In this document: piece by piece, positions 7,878-15,840 of the stretch
Numbering within the stretch: position 1 is the stretch's first letter
Layout: each line of letters begins with the position of its first letter
Source: a virus
DNA: 33,064 nt
Virus record (IMG/VR): IMGVR_UViG_3300030118_002532
Coordinates: 1-33,064 of that record
Reading direction: 5' to 3' (one strand)
The notes under the pieces: generated by a model
Told to the model about the DNA's origin: nothing
What the model saw: the letters and a program-made list of their open reading frames with translations, nothing else
Database searches by the model: none
Translations under genes and position numbers: made by a program

Positions 7878-7904
7878 TGACTTTCTTTTTTAGTTTTATA
7901 TACA
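7877..7904 (+). promoter_or_regulatory. candidate promoter for the plus-strand island
   Basis: TTGACT (7877-7882) is followed after 16 bases by TATACA (7899-7904), 20 bases before the sulfotransferase ATG. The -35 overlaps the start codon of the divergent gene. The match is moderate, and the very AT-rich gap makes chance matches likely. The location, where two transcription units diverge within 46 bases, is the main support. Confidence 0.4.
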
Positions 7905-7924
7905 TTTTTTTAAATAGAAAGCAA
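7895..7924 (-). promoter_or_regulatory. candidate divergent promoter for the 7539-7877 gene
   Basis: On the minus strand TTGCTT (7924-7919) precedes TATAAA (7900-7895) with an 18-base spacer, 17 bases before the ATG at 7877. It overlaps the candidate plus-strand promoter, so the two directions could compete for RNA polymerase. Support is moderate because of the base composition. Confidence 0.4.
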
Positions 7925-8721
7925 TGATTATATCACATAAGCACAAGTTAATCTTTATAAAACCTCTTAAAGTTGCAGGTACTTCTTTTGAATTAGCGTT
8001 AAGAAATTATTGTGGTCCTGATGATATAATAACTCGATGCACTCCGACAGATGAAAAAGTAAGTTTGAAAAGAAATAAAGTTCACGATCAAAATCATCAA
8101 AATGGGGCAAAGTATTTTGATCATATTGTAGGTTTAGATATTGATTATGATCATGTTAGACACATCACAAACAATGATTGCTATCAAGTTTACGACGGGT
8201 TTACCCGTGTTTATGAACCCAATAGTCAAAGATACTACAATCATATATCGGCCAGAAAAATTAAAAAAAGAATAGGTGAAGATATTTTTAATTCATACAC
8301 AAAGATATCTATTATAAGACATCCAATTGACTATGCTATATCTAGTTATTATTTTTTTAATTTAGATGCAGCTGGTGTTACTTTTAAAGATCACGCATTT
8401 AATTTACCTATCAATGAGTATGATCGGTTTTATGAGATAGATCAAAAATATATAATTGATTTTACAATTAAATATGAAAATCTAGAATCGGATATACTAA
8501 CTCTTGAAAAGAAAATACCTGGACTCAAAGGATTAAAAGACAGAATGAAAACTTTTAAATCAAAAATACGTAGGGTTAAAACAGCTAAAGATAAAACTCC
8601 CGGTATGCGCGAACGTCCAGAAACAGCTACACCCCGATTAATTAGAAACAATTTTCCAATAGCTTGTGATTTTTTAATGAGAAAATTCGATAAATACTGT
8701 GGAAAATTCAATTATAAATAG
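7924..8721 (+). CDS. sulfotransferase-like protein (PAPS-dependent type)
   Basis: A 265-aa protein with the two cofactor-binding signatures of PAPS-dependent sulfotransferases. The 5'-phosphosulfate loop is FIKPLKVAGTSFELAL (residues 11-26, with K13 and the G19-T20-S21 turn). The 3'-phosphate site is ISIIRHPIDYAISSYY (129-144, with R132 and S140/S141). A conserved-looking C-terminal segment (RNNFPIACDFLMRKFDKYCG) ends the protein. It would move a sulfuryl group from PAPS to an acceptor that cannot be told from sequence; cell-surface sugars or small metabolites are possible. It opens the three-gene plus-strand island that also holds an APS-kinase-like gene. The RBS is weak (AGAAAG before the ATG). 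The fold assignment is good; the substrate is unknown. Confidence 0.82.
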   Translation: MIISHKHKLIFIKPLKVAGTSFELALRNYCGPDDIITRCTPTDEKVSLKRNKVHDQNHQNGAKYFDHIVGLDIDYDHVRHITNNDCYQVYDGFTRVYEPNSQRYYNHISARKIKKRIGEDIFNSYTKISIIRHPIDYAISSYYFFNLDAAGVTFKDHAFNLPINEYDRFYEIDQKYIIDFTIKYENLESDILTLEKKIPGLKGLKDRMKTFKSKIRRVKTAKDKTPGMRERPETATPRLIRNNFPIACDFLMRKFDKYCGKFNYK

Positions 8722-8750
8722 TTGACAAATATCCTAACGTATCCTATTTT
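8722..8750 (+). promoter_or_regulatory. candidate sigma70 promoter for the SNF2 helicase and kinase genes
   Basis: A perfect TTGACA (8722-8727) begins immediately after the sulfotransferase stop codon and is followed after 17 bases by TATTTT (8745-8750). The arrangement copies that of the promoter at 7508-7536, where a consensus -35 also sits just past a stop codon. The -10 overlaps the left arm of an inverted repeat (8745-8771), which may be an operator. Confidence 0.55.
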
Positions 8751-8771
8751 ATACATAGAAAGTATAAAATA
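8745..8771. repeat. 10-bp perfect inverted repeat overlapping the -10 region
   Basis: TATTTTATAC (8745-8754) and GTATAAAATA (8762-8771) are perfect reverse complements separated by seven bases. The left arm coincides with the candidate -10 and the right arm ends two bases before the helicase ATG. It could be a repressor binding site, or a 5' hairpin that hides the helicase start, which lacks a clear Shine-Dalgarno. It is AT-rich, so the RNA hairpin would be weak. Confidence 0.55.
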
Positions 8772-8773
8772 TT

Positions 8774-10204
8774 ATGTTCTACAAATTTAAAACTAAGCCT
8801 TTTGCGCATCAGCTCAAAGCCTTAGAAATGTCTTGGGATAAAGAAGTATATGCGTATTTCATGGAAATGGGTACGGGTAAATCAAAGGTATTGATTGATA
8901 ATGTATCTATGCTTTATGACAAAGGCGATATAAATGGTTTGCTTTTGATTGCACCTAAAGGTGTATATAAAAACTGGTATGACTCTGAAATACCTACACA
9001 CATGGCTGACCATATTGAAAAGAAAGCAGTTCTTTGGACTGCATCACATACCAAACCAAAACTAAAAGAACTAAATACTTTGTTTGAAACAGGAACTGAT
9101 CTACATATTTTAATTATGAATGTTGAAGCGTTCTCTACTAAAAAAGGTTTAGATTTTGCTGCTAAGTTTTTAGCATCTCATAAATCTATGATCGCTATCG
9201 ATGAAGCTACAACTATAAAAAATCCATCTGCTAAAAGAACTAAAAACATTTTAAAGATCGCAAAAGATTCTAAGTACAGAAGAATACTTACAGGTTCACC
9301 TATTACAAAATCACCATTAGATTTATATTCTCAGTGTGAATTTTTAGATACAAGTCTTTTAGGTCATCATTCTTTTTATACATTTAGAGCAAGATACGCT
9401 GTAATGCGTAATATGAATTTAGGTGCTAGAACGGTTCAAGTTGTAGTTGGATATAGAAATCTTGGTGAGCTGTCCGATAAACTTAAACCTTTTTCTTACA
9501 GAGTTTTGAAAGAAGATTGTTTGGACCTACCTAAAAAAACTTGGATGAAACGTACAGTTTCTTTAACCCCTGAGCAAGAAAAAGTTTATAAAGAAATGAA
9601 ACAAACTGCATTAGCACATTTAGATGGCAAAGTTGTGACTACAAGCACAGTCTTGACACAATTAATGCGTTTACATCAAATTACTTGTGGTCATTTTGTG
9701 GCTGATGATGGGTCAACAAAAGACTTACCTTGTAGAAGAGTTGATGAACTTCTAGACATTATTGAACAGGTTGAGGGTAAGGTTGTTATTTGGGCCCAGT
9801 ATCAAAGAGATATTAACAAGATTATAAATGCAATAGCAAAAGAATATGGTGATGATAGTTATGTTGATTATTATGGATTAACACCTCAAGAAAAAAGACA
9901 AGATAATATAAAGAAGTTTCAAGAAGATGACAAGTGTAGATTTTTTATAGGTACGACACAAACCGGCGGATATGGTATCACATTAACTGCTGCAAGTACA
10001 ATGATTTATTTTTCTAATGGTTATGATTTAGAAAAGAGACAACAATCAGAAGCTCGTATAGATCGTATTGGTCAAACAAAACCAATGACATATATAGATA
10101 TTATTTCTGAAGATACAGTTGATGACAGAATAGTTTTAGCGTTACGTAAAAAGCAAAACATTGCAAGTCAGATTATGGGTGAGGAAATCAAATCTTGGAT
10201 ATAA
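8774..10204 (+). CDS. SNF2-type superfamily 2 helicase/ATPase
   Basis: A 476-aa SF2 ATPase with both RecA-like lobes. Motif Q-like KPFAHQLKAL (8-17), motif I MGTGKSK (32-38), motif II IDEAT (142-146), motif III LTGSP (172-176), motif IV VVIWAQYQRD (337-346), motif V TGGYGITLTAAS (397-408), motif VI QSEARIDRIGQ (424-434). The DEAx box and the R-I-D-R-IGQ box are typical of the SNF2 group, which often translocates on DNA without strand separation. Phages carry such proteins in replication or early regions. With the UvrD-like protein it is one of two helicases here, and no DnaB-type helicase is seen. Its 3' end overlaps the kinase-like gene by 10 bases, so the two are co-expressed. Confidence 0.93.
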   Translation: MFYKFKTKPFAHQLKALEMSWDKEVYAYFMEMGTGKSKVLIDNVSMLYDKGDINGLLLIAPKGVYKNWYDSEIPTHMADHIEKKAVLWTASHTKPKLKELNTLFETGTDLHILIMNVEAFSTKKGLDFAAKFLASHKSMIAIDEATTIKNPSAKRTKNILKIAKDSKYRRILTGSPITKSPLDLYSQCEFLDTSLLGHHSFYTFRARYAVMRNMNLGARTVQVVVGYRNLGELSDKLKPFSYRVLKEDCLDLPKKTWMKRTVSLTPEQEKVYKEMKQTALAHLDGKVVTTSTVLTQLMRLHQITCGHFVADDGSTKDLPCRRVDELLDIIEQVEGKVVIWAQYQRDINKIINAIAKEYGDDSYVDYYGLTPQEKRQDNIKKFQEDDKCRFFIGTTQTGGYGITLTAASTMIYFSNGYDLEKRQQSEARIDRIGQTKPMTYIDIISEDTVDDRIVLALRKKQNIASQIMGEEIKSWI

Positions 10205-10599
10205 AAAAAATATTAGTATTCGGACTTCCCGGTTCAGGTAAAACAACCTTTGCTAAAAAACTATCTATCAACAAAGACATTCTGTATTTTAATGGTGATG
10301 AGACTAGAAGTATTTTTCATGACTGGGACTTTTCAATCAAAGGAAGATTAAGACAAGTTAATAGAATGAAAAAACTTTGTGAGTCATCAAATAAAACATC
10401 AATTACAGATTTTGTTTGTCCTTTTGATAAATACAGAAAATATTATGATATTTTGATTTGGATGGATACGATTAAGACAGGAAGATTTGAAGATACAAAT
10501 AAAATGTTTGAAAAACCAGAACCCACAAGCTCTTTGATTCACATCAAAGACTATGATTATGAAGACGTAATAAAAGAATTACAACAACTTATCAAATAA
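10195..10599 (+). CDS. adenylylsulfate-kinase-like P-loop protein
   Basis: A 134-aa P-loop kinase. Walker A is GLPGSGKT (residues 10-17). An NGDETR motif (33-38) lies where APS kinases have a DGDNVR-type motif, DWDFSIKGRLRQVNRM (43-58) matches the FS..R...RR region, and DFVCPF (72-77) and IWMDTIKTGRFEDTN (88-102) follow. The last blocks are typical of the short APS-kinase-like proteins carried by marine phages, which are smaller than cellular CysC (about 200 aa). It starts with TTG inside the helicase gene, and GAGG ten bases upstream supports this start. Its partner could be the sulfotransferase in the same island, but the true substrate is unproven; a different phosphoryl acceptor is possible. 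Confidence 0.78.
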   Translation: MDIKKILVFGLPGSGKTTFAKKLSINKDILYFNGDETRSIFHDWDFSIKGRLRQVNRMKKLCESSNKTSITDFVCPFDKYRKYYDILIWMDTIKTGRFEDTNKMFEKPEPTSSLIHIKDYDYEDVIKELQQLIK

Positions 10600-10755
10600 A
10601 CTCATTAAAACAAAAGCTGCTGTTCCAATTAATAGTCTTTCTATTCTTACTATTTGTGCTTTTAGTTCTTTGATTTGATCAAATGTTTGTCTTTGCATTA
10701 TTCTACAAAGTTTTTCATGAGCTTCTATTTTTTCTAACGCTGATTTTCTAGGCAT
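10579..10755 (-). CDS. small XhlA/holin-like protein (58 aa)
   Basis: A 58-codon frame starting MPRKSALEKIEAHEKLCRIM. A charged helical part (residues 5-40) is followed by a hydrophobic segment (LLIGTAAFVLMSLF, 41-54) and a short positive end. This layout resembles the XhlA-type haemolysin/holin-associated family, with a cytoplasmic coiled coil and one C-terminal membrane anchor. The ATG overlaps the stop of the 1320-aa gene (ATGCCTAG), and AGAGGA seven bases upstream is a good RBS. Its 3' end overlaps the converging kinase-like gene by 21 bases. A lysis-related role fits the position at the end of the late block but is not proven. Confidence 0.65.
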   Translation of the reverse strand: MPRKSALEKIEAHEKLCRIMQRQTFDQIKELKAQIVRIERLLIGTAAFVLMSLFDKLL

Positions 10756-13700
10756 TATTAATTCCTCTAGATCTTAATCTTATTTGTTTTTCTGTAGGTG
10801 ATAGATACGCTTCTTCTGTAGGCGTTAGTCCTGAAGCCATCATCGGGTTTTGTTGTACTGGTGTTTTAAACATACCAGGAGCAGGCATTGGAGTTGGTGG
10901 TAATCCCTGTGTTGATGATTGTTGACCCATCGTATTTAATCTTGGAAGATAATCTTGTAGTTTAAGATTAAATGGTTCACTTAAACTTTGGTTTTCAAAG
11001 TCTTTAATCATCAGTTTAATTAAAGGTTCCGCTGATAGATATGGATTAGGAACACCAGACTCTTCAGCATTTCTTTCAAATCTTGCTTCAATATTTTCCG
11101 ATGGTTCAAATGGATTAAACTTACCTCTTAATAATCTTTTCAATGTTTTTTTAGATAAATTTCTTCTATCAAACACGTCTTTTAATTCTTTATCTGTTAC
11201 TCCTAAAGTCTGCGCAGCGTTTAATGCTTGCATCATGTCTCTTTGTGTTTCAAATAACTTTTGATTAGCTATAAAAAATCTTTCAATAACTTCTTGTGGA
11301 GTTTTTCTGGTGCCACTTAAAACTCCATATTTACCACCAGTAAAATTTTTTCTATCTTCAGATTGACTTTTTTGAAAAGCACCAAGATAAAAATCTAAAC
11401 CTCTTTCTGGGTTTATTTTAATTGGTCTCATTCCAAATATACCTGCAATCTCTGGTCCTATTTCATATGTAGTTGGACCTTTTCCTGGCTCACCAGTGAT
11501 GGCTTTAAATGTTCTTGTAAAAGGTTGTGTTGAAGGTAACATTGTTTTTGCTAAGTGTTGAAATATAATATTATATTTTTCCATTTCAGGTGTACTTTCA
11601 CCATATAATTGATACCCTTCTCTAGTTCTACCACCTCTTGAATAAATATCCATGAACGCTTCTGTAAAGATAGATTCAGAAATAAAAGGTGAAGCAGTTG
11701 ATGCAGCGGCATCTACAAGCCCTTTAAAGAAACCTTTTGTTAAAACTTCTTCGTCTTCTATACCTTGTTGAATATTAAATAAAACTGTTTGAAACGGTCT
11801 TGTTAACGTATCGTACACATTGTTTTTAGACCAATCTATGTAGTAAAACTCTCCTGATGTTGGATCCTTAAATACAATTTTCTGTGAATCTCTAGCCCAT
11901 GGAGCAACAAAATAATTAATTGCATCTGCTTCTTCATTTGTAACACCGAATATTTTTTTGGATCCTTCAACGATAGCGTATGGTAATGCACCTGCTGTAA
12001 AAGTCATACCTGCAAGTCTTTTCATACCAATACCTCTTGTTACTGGATTTTTTAATTCTTTTAATCCTTGTTTGTAAATACCAAACCCTGTTCTAAATAT
12101 TTCTGAAGGCCATGACATAAAATTACCAAAAGGTGATACACGCATTGATCTTACAAACTGACCTACTCTTGCATAATTAGGCACTGTATTTTTTACTATC
12201 TCTGCTACTTGTTGTTTTATATCTTGAGGAATAGGTAAACCTTTTTTTGCATAAGCATTTCTTAATCTAGCAAGTTCTACTTCAAAATTATATATCTTCC
12301 AAAAATCATCTTCTGCAACATATGCATCTTGAAAAGCTTTACCGGTTTTCTTTATACCTTTACTAACGTTTTTACCTAATGATCTTAGCATTGGAAATAA
12401 AACACTATCAGTTGCAATATTACCTTCACCAAATCTAACATCTTTCATAAGATTTCTAAGGTCACCTAATCTAACGTTTGTATTTACAATACCTAAATCT
12501 AAATACTCTCTATACTTAGCCATAGCTTCTGGTTGTCTCATACCTACTTGAACTACTTTTCTTGCATTATTCATAGCCTCTGCAACTAATTTTGGACTTG
12601 TAAGTAATGTACCATTAGCAAGAGCAAAAGCTCCCGAGCTTAAAAAGTTTCTTATATGTGTAGGTATAGATAAAACAGTTTTAGCAAACTGTGCTCCAGC
12701 TTTTGGAGTTAACAATCCATATCTATATATACCGGACAATGTTCGACCTAATGGGCCTTGACCTTTTGCTTCACCTCTTAGCCAGTTTTGCATTTGTGAT
12801 ACACTTTCAAAACCCTCTGCCACATCTTTAGATGTGTAAACATTTTCATCAGGAAAATATTTATTTAATTCCTCTGGAAGTTTTGTAACAGGAGTCTTTG
12901 GTCCAAAAGCTTCTTTAGCAGCTCTAGGTGTAGCATGAAAAAATCCTCTCATACCAAACGGTGTTTCAGGAGTAATTTTTGATTTTATTAATTTATCTGC
13001 ATCAAGCATATCTTCAAATAATTCTCCTCGTCTCGCGATTGTAGATAATCGACCCACAGCTTCATAGATTGAGTGACGAGCGTCTTCTATTTCACCGAAT
13101 AGTTCTCTAAATGCTTTACTTCCTTTACCTATAACTTCAAAACTTTTCTTACCGTCAGGTAAATTTCTTTCTAATGTTTGTGCAAACGTTTTAATATTGT
13201 ATGGAGTATCTGCACCTTTAGTTAAGTTTACATATTGAAAAGAAGGTAGTTGATCTTTTTTAGGATCCATTCTTCTAACACTATCTACAATATCATTGAC
13301 ATAACCTTCTGCAGTCGCTGGAGTTATGGGTTGACCATTTTTAGCTGCATAACGCATAAATATATTTGCAACTCTATCAACTGTATCTCTTGTTGGCTTA
13401 TACGCTTGTAAAAAACCTGCTTCTCTATTTTCAAATATTTCAAAAGTATTAGCTAAACTATCTTTTACTCTTTTACCTAAAAGACCTGAAAACGTTCCTT
13501 GTAAGCCTGGAGGTAAGTCTTGAGCTGTAGGTGAATTACTAGCTATCTTTAAAAGATCGACAAAATAATTTCTACTATTTTTTATTCCATTTAAAATAGT
13601 TTCTATCGCTTCAGGAGTTGCACCTTGTTTACTTAATGTATCTACTAATTTAAATTCTGAAACCTCGTCTAACCCTTTTGTTAAATCACCTTCAAATAAA

Positions 13701-14710
13701 AGATCATTTAATTGTTTGAATATTTGTTTTCTTTCTTCAACGTTTGCGGTGTAGAAAAACTTTTTAGTTTCTGGAAATATTTTATCTATTTCTTTATCTA
13801 TTCTTTTAACCTGTTCCATAGCAAAATTAGTATCAACCATTTTACTTGCTGACTCTTGTTCTTTTGCTAAAGCTTGTTGAATTGGTTTCATTCCTCTAAA
13901 TCTAAATGTGCCACCAAACTTATCTAAATTTCTTTCTATTGCATCATCACTATAAGCTAAGTCTTCTGCTTTTTTTGTAAGTAATTTAGAAATTCCTCTT
14001 GTTATTCCATACACAGCTGGTGTGATTAATGTAGATTCAGAACCAAATTTAAATCTATTTACTAATTTTCTTAAAGCATCTTCACTTAAATCTTCTTTTT
14101 CTCTTCTGTCTAGTTGTGTAGGGCCTGCACCAAAAGCATCTCCAATAGTTCCTAGCTTCTCGACGTCCGCTACCATTGTCTCGCCTACAGCACCACCGGC
14201 AACCACAGCTCCAAACTTTTGTCTACCTGTCAATCTATTTAATTTTTTTGCTGCGTCTGCTCCTTGCTTGACATTTTTACTAGCAACATTAAGATAGTTG
14301 CCAGCTTTTTTTGCATTAATAGCTTTTGTAGCTAGTTTAGTTGCAACCTTTGCACCTATAGTTCCAGGTATACCTATTTGAACTAGAGCTTCAGTTAATC
14401 TTCCGACAGCTCTTTCTTGTGCAACTTCTTCAAAAGGATTTATTTTATCAAAAAATTGTTCAACACTAACAGCTGTGTTTGTATCTAAACCTAAATCAAT
14501 TAGTTCTGCTCCTAAAGATACAACACCTTCAGGAACTTTTATTAATCCAGAAGCTATACCTGCAACACCTGCAGTAATAGATGATACTTCATTATTGTCT
14601 TCTGCGTCAGGTGTAAGAAAACCTTCACCTTCTTCTAGTATAAATTCTTCAGTGCTTCTATCTGATTGTGAGGACTGGTTTTGCTCCATCAATTCTCTTA
14701 ATGTTGCCAT
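10748..14710 (-). CDS. large internal virion / DNA-ejection-type protein (1320 aa)
   Basis: The largest protein in the window. An acidic N-terminal head (residues 1-40) precedes Gly/Ala/Val-rich hydrophobic stretches near residues 45-75 and 165-185, then a very long helical, Lys/Arg-rich body. Another hydrophobic patch is at MTFTAGALPYAIVEG, and the end is Pro/Met/Gln-rich with LTPTEEAYLSPTEKQIR. No lytic transglycosylase or peptidase motif is seen. It is the last large gene of the structural block, after three other internal-virion-like genes, as with the large ejection proteins of podoviruses such as T7 gp16. Hydrophobic patches in an otherwise soluble protein fit a membrane-crossing role at infection. 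Function is inferred from position, size and composition. Confidence 0.72.
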   Translation of the reverse strand: MATLRELMEQNQSSQSDRSTEEFILEEGEGFLTPDAEDNNEVSSITAGVAGIASGLIKVPEGVVSLGAELIDLGLDTNTAVSVEQFFDKINPFEEVAQERAVGRLTEALVQIGIPGTIGAKVATKLATKAINAKKAGNYLNVASKNVKQGADAAKKLNRLTGRQKFGAVVAGGAVGETMVADVEKLGTIGDAFGAGPTQLDRREKEDLSEDALRKLVNRFKFGSESTLITPAVYGITRGISKLLTKKAEDLAYSDDAIERNLDKFGGTFRFRGMKPIQQALAKEQESASKMVDTNFAMEQVKRIDKEIDKIFPETKKFFYTANVEERKQIFKQLNDLLFEGDLTKGLDEVSEFKLVDTLSKQGATPEAIETILNGIKNSRNYFVDLLKIASNSPTAQDLPPGLQGTFSGLLGKRVKDSLANTFEIFENREAGFLQAYKPTRDTVDRVANIFMRYAAKNGQPITPATAEGYVNDIVDSVRRMDPKKDQLPSFQYVNLTKGADTPYNIKTFAQTLERNLPDGKKSFEVIGKGSKAFRELFGEIEDARHSIYEAVGRLSTIARRGELFEDMLDADKLIKSKITPETPFGMRGFFHATPRAAKEAFGPKTPVTKLPEELNKYFPDENVYTSKDVAEGFESVSQMQNWLRGEAKGQGPLGRTLSGIYRYGLLTPKAGAQFAKTVLSIPTHIRNFLSSGAFALANGTLLTSPKLVAEAMNNARKVVQVGMRQPEAMAKYREYLDLGIVNTNVRLGDLRNLMKDVRFGEGNIATDSVLFPMLRSLGKNVSKGIKKTGKAFQDAYVAEDDFWKIYNFEVELARLRNAYAKKGLPIPQDIKQQVAEIVKNTVPNYARVGQFVRSMRVSPFGNFMSWPSEIFRTGFGIYKQGLKELKNPVTRGIGMKRLAGMTFTAGALPYAIVEGSKKIFGVTNEEADAINYFVAPWARDSQKIVFKDPTSGEFYYIDWSKNNVYDTLTRPFQTVLFNIQQGIEDEEVLTKGFFKGLVDAAASTASPFISESIFTEAFMDIYSRGGRTREGYQLYGESTPEMEKYNIIFQHLAKTMLPSTQPFTRTFKAITGEPGKGPTTYEIGPEIAGIFGMRPIKINPERGLDFYLGAFQKSQSEDRKNFTGGKYGVLSGTRKTPQEVIERFFIANQKLFETQRDMMQALNAAQTLGVTDKELKDVFDRRNLSKKTLKRLLRGKFNPFEPSENIEARFERNAEESGVPNPYLSAEPLIKLMIKDFENQSLSEPFNLKLQDYLPRLNTMGQQSSTQGLPPTPMPAPGMFKTPVQQNPMMASGLTPTEEAYLSPTEKQIRLRSRGINNA

Positions 14711-14718
14711 TCATCCTC

Positions 14719-15840
14719 CTAAACTATTTCATTAAATGCAGCGTCAAAAAATCTGTATTGGTTTACTCCATTTACTGTATCAACAAACATATAAACAGCT
14801 TCTTCAGGAGCCGGTATGTTGGCTTGTCTTACATCAACTGCTCTGATATCATAAAAAACACCGTCTTCTATTTCAGTGTCCATACCCATTATGTCTGCTT
14901 TTTTGAAATCTTCGGCTATACCTAAGTCTTGCATTTTTCCGCTATCTAATAATGCTTCGTGTATTTTTTTAGAACCAATTAATCTTGCATTTCTAGCGTC
15001 AGTGTCTCTTAATAATCTATTATAATTATCAATTACATCTTCATCATCTGTTGTTGGTACTTTTATTGAAGATGGATCTCTTGTTTTGTATAAATTTTCA
15101 TCAAAAGCAACTTCTTTAAAATTAGGATCTCTTGCCATTAAAATTTGCATACCTTTATTTAATTCTTTTAATTGTTGTTCACTATAGTTTGCTAAGTCTT
15201 CAGGTAAACCCATTAATCTAGCAGCTCTTGTCATGTTTTGTATTGCAGCGGTGTCTTGATCATTAGCACCCATTTCTCTTTGAGATTCATCATACGCTCT
15301 TTGTTCGTACATATCAGCTCTTTTTATTGCTCTGTTAAGCATAGCATCTTCAATACTTTGCTCTCTGTTTCTCATAGCTTGTGTTTCTCTTATTAAAGCT
15401 TCCATAGGTGCACCAGACGCTCTTGCAATATTTTGTAATAAACTGCCACTGGTTTCACTAGCTAGAGCTGGACCAAATCTACCTAAAAAATTTAAAAGTC
15501 TATTATCTTTTTGTTTAGATCTGCCTCTCATAAATTCTTCTAGCATTCTTGCATCCGCTATACCTCTCTCCATAAAAGAAGGAGCTTTTTTTGCAGGAGG
15601 CATTTCTCTTTTTGGTTTCTCTATTAGGTCACTAATTTTTATTGATTCTATTCCAGACATGTCTCTACCGCCACCAGCTCCCATACCCATTTCCATCATT
15701 CGTTGTTCCATTCCTGGAAAGAATGCATCTTTGTTTGGGTTTTCTCCTAAAATAAATTCTGGTTCAGTTCCTCTCTGGTAATTCTCCCTTTGAGTAAGGC
15801 CACCTTTTCTGAACATTGGTCTTTTTAAAATATTTTGCAT
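14719..15840 (-). CDS. putative internal virion protein (373 aa)
   Basis: A 373-aa protein starting with the basic, Gly-containing RPMFRKGGLTQRENY segment. A Met/Gly-rich region follows (residues about 42-62), then a long helical, Arg/Glu-rich middle and a beta-like C-terminus (YDIRAVDVRQANIP, then YMFVDTVNGVNQYRFFDAAF). The N-terminal RPMFRKGG-like start is one I associate with marine podovirus virion genes. It starts one base inside the 286-aa gene stop (TAATG-type coupling) and ends nine bases before the 1320-aa gene. It is probably ejected or packaged inside the capsid, but no enzymatic motif is visible. Confidence 0.65.
   Translation of the reverse strand: MQNILKRPMFRKGGLTQRENYQRGTEPEFILGENPNKDAFFPGMEQRMMEMGMGAGGGRDMSGIESIKISDLIEKPKREMPPAKKAPSFMERGIADARMLEEFMRGRSKQKDNRLLNFLGRFGPALASETSGSLLQNIARASGAPMEALIRETQAMRNREQSIEDAMLNRAIKRADMYEQRAYDESQREMGANDQDTAAIQNMTRAARLMGLPEDLANYSEQQLKELNKGMQILMARDPNFKEVAFDENLYKTRDPSSIKVPTTDDEDVIDNYNRLLRDTDARNARLIGSKKIHEALLDSGKMQDLGIAEDFKKADIMGMDTEIEDGVFYDIRAVDVRQANIPAPEEAVYMFVDTVNGVNQYRFFDAAFNEIV

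Noticed and set aside
10600-10747. Possible terminator between the converging plus-strand island and the late block
   Set aside because: No stem followed by a T-run was found. The stretch is coding for the XhlA-like protein instead.
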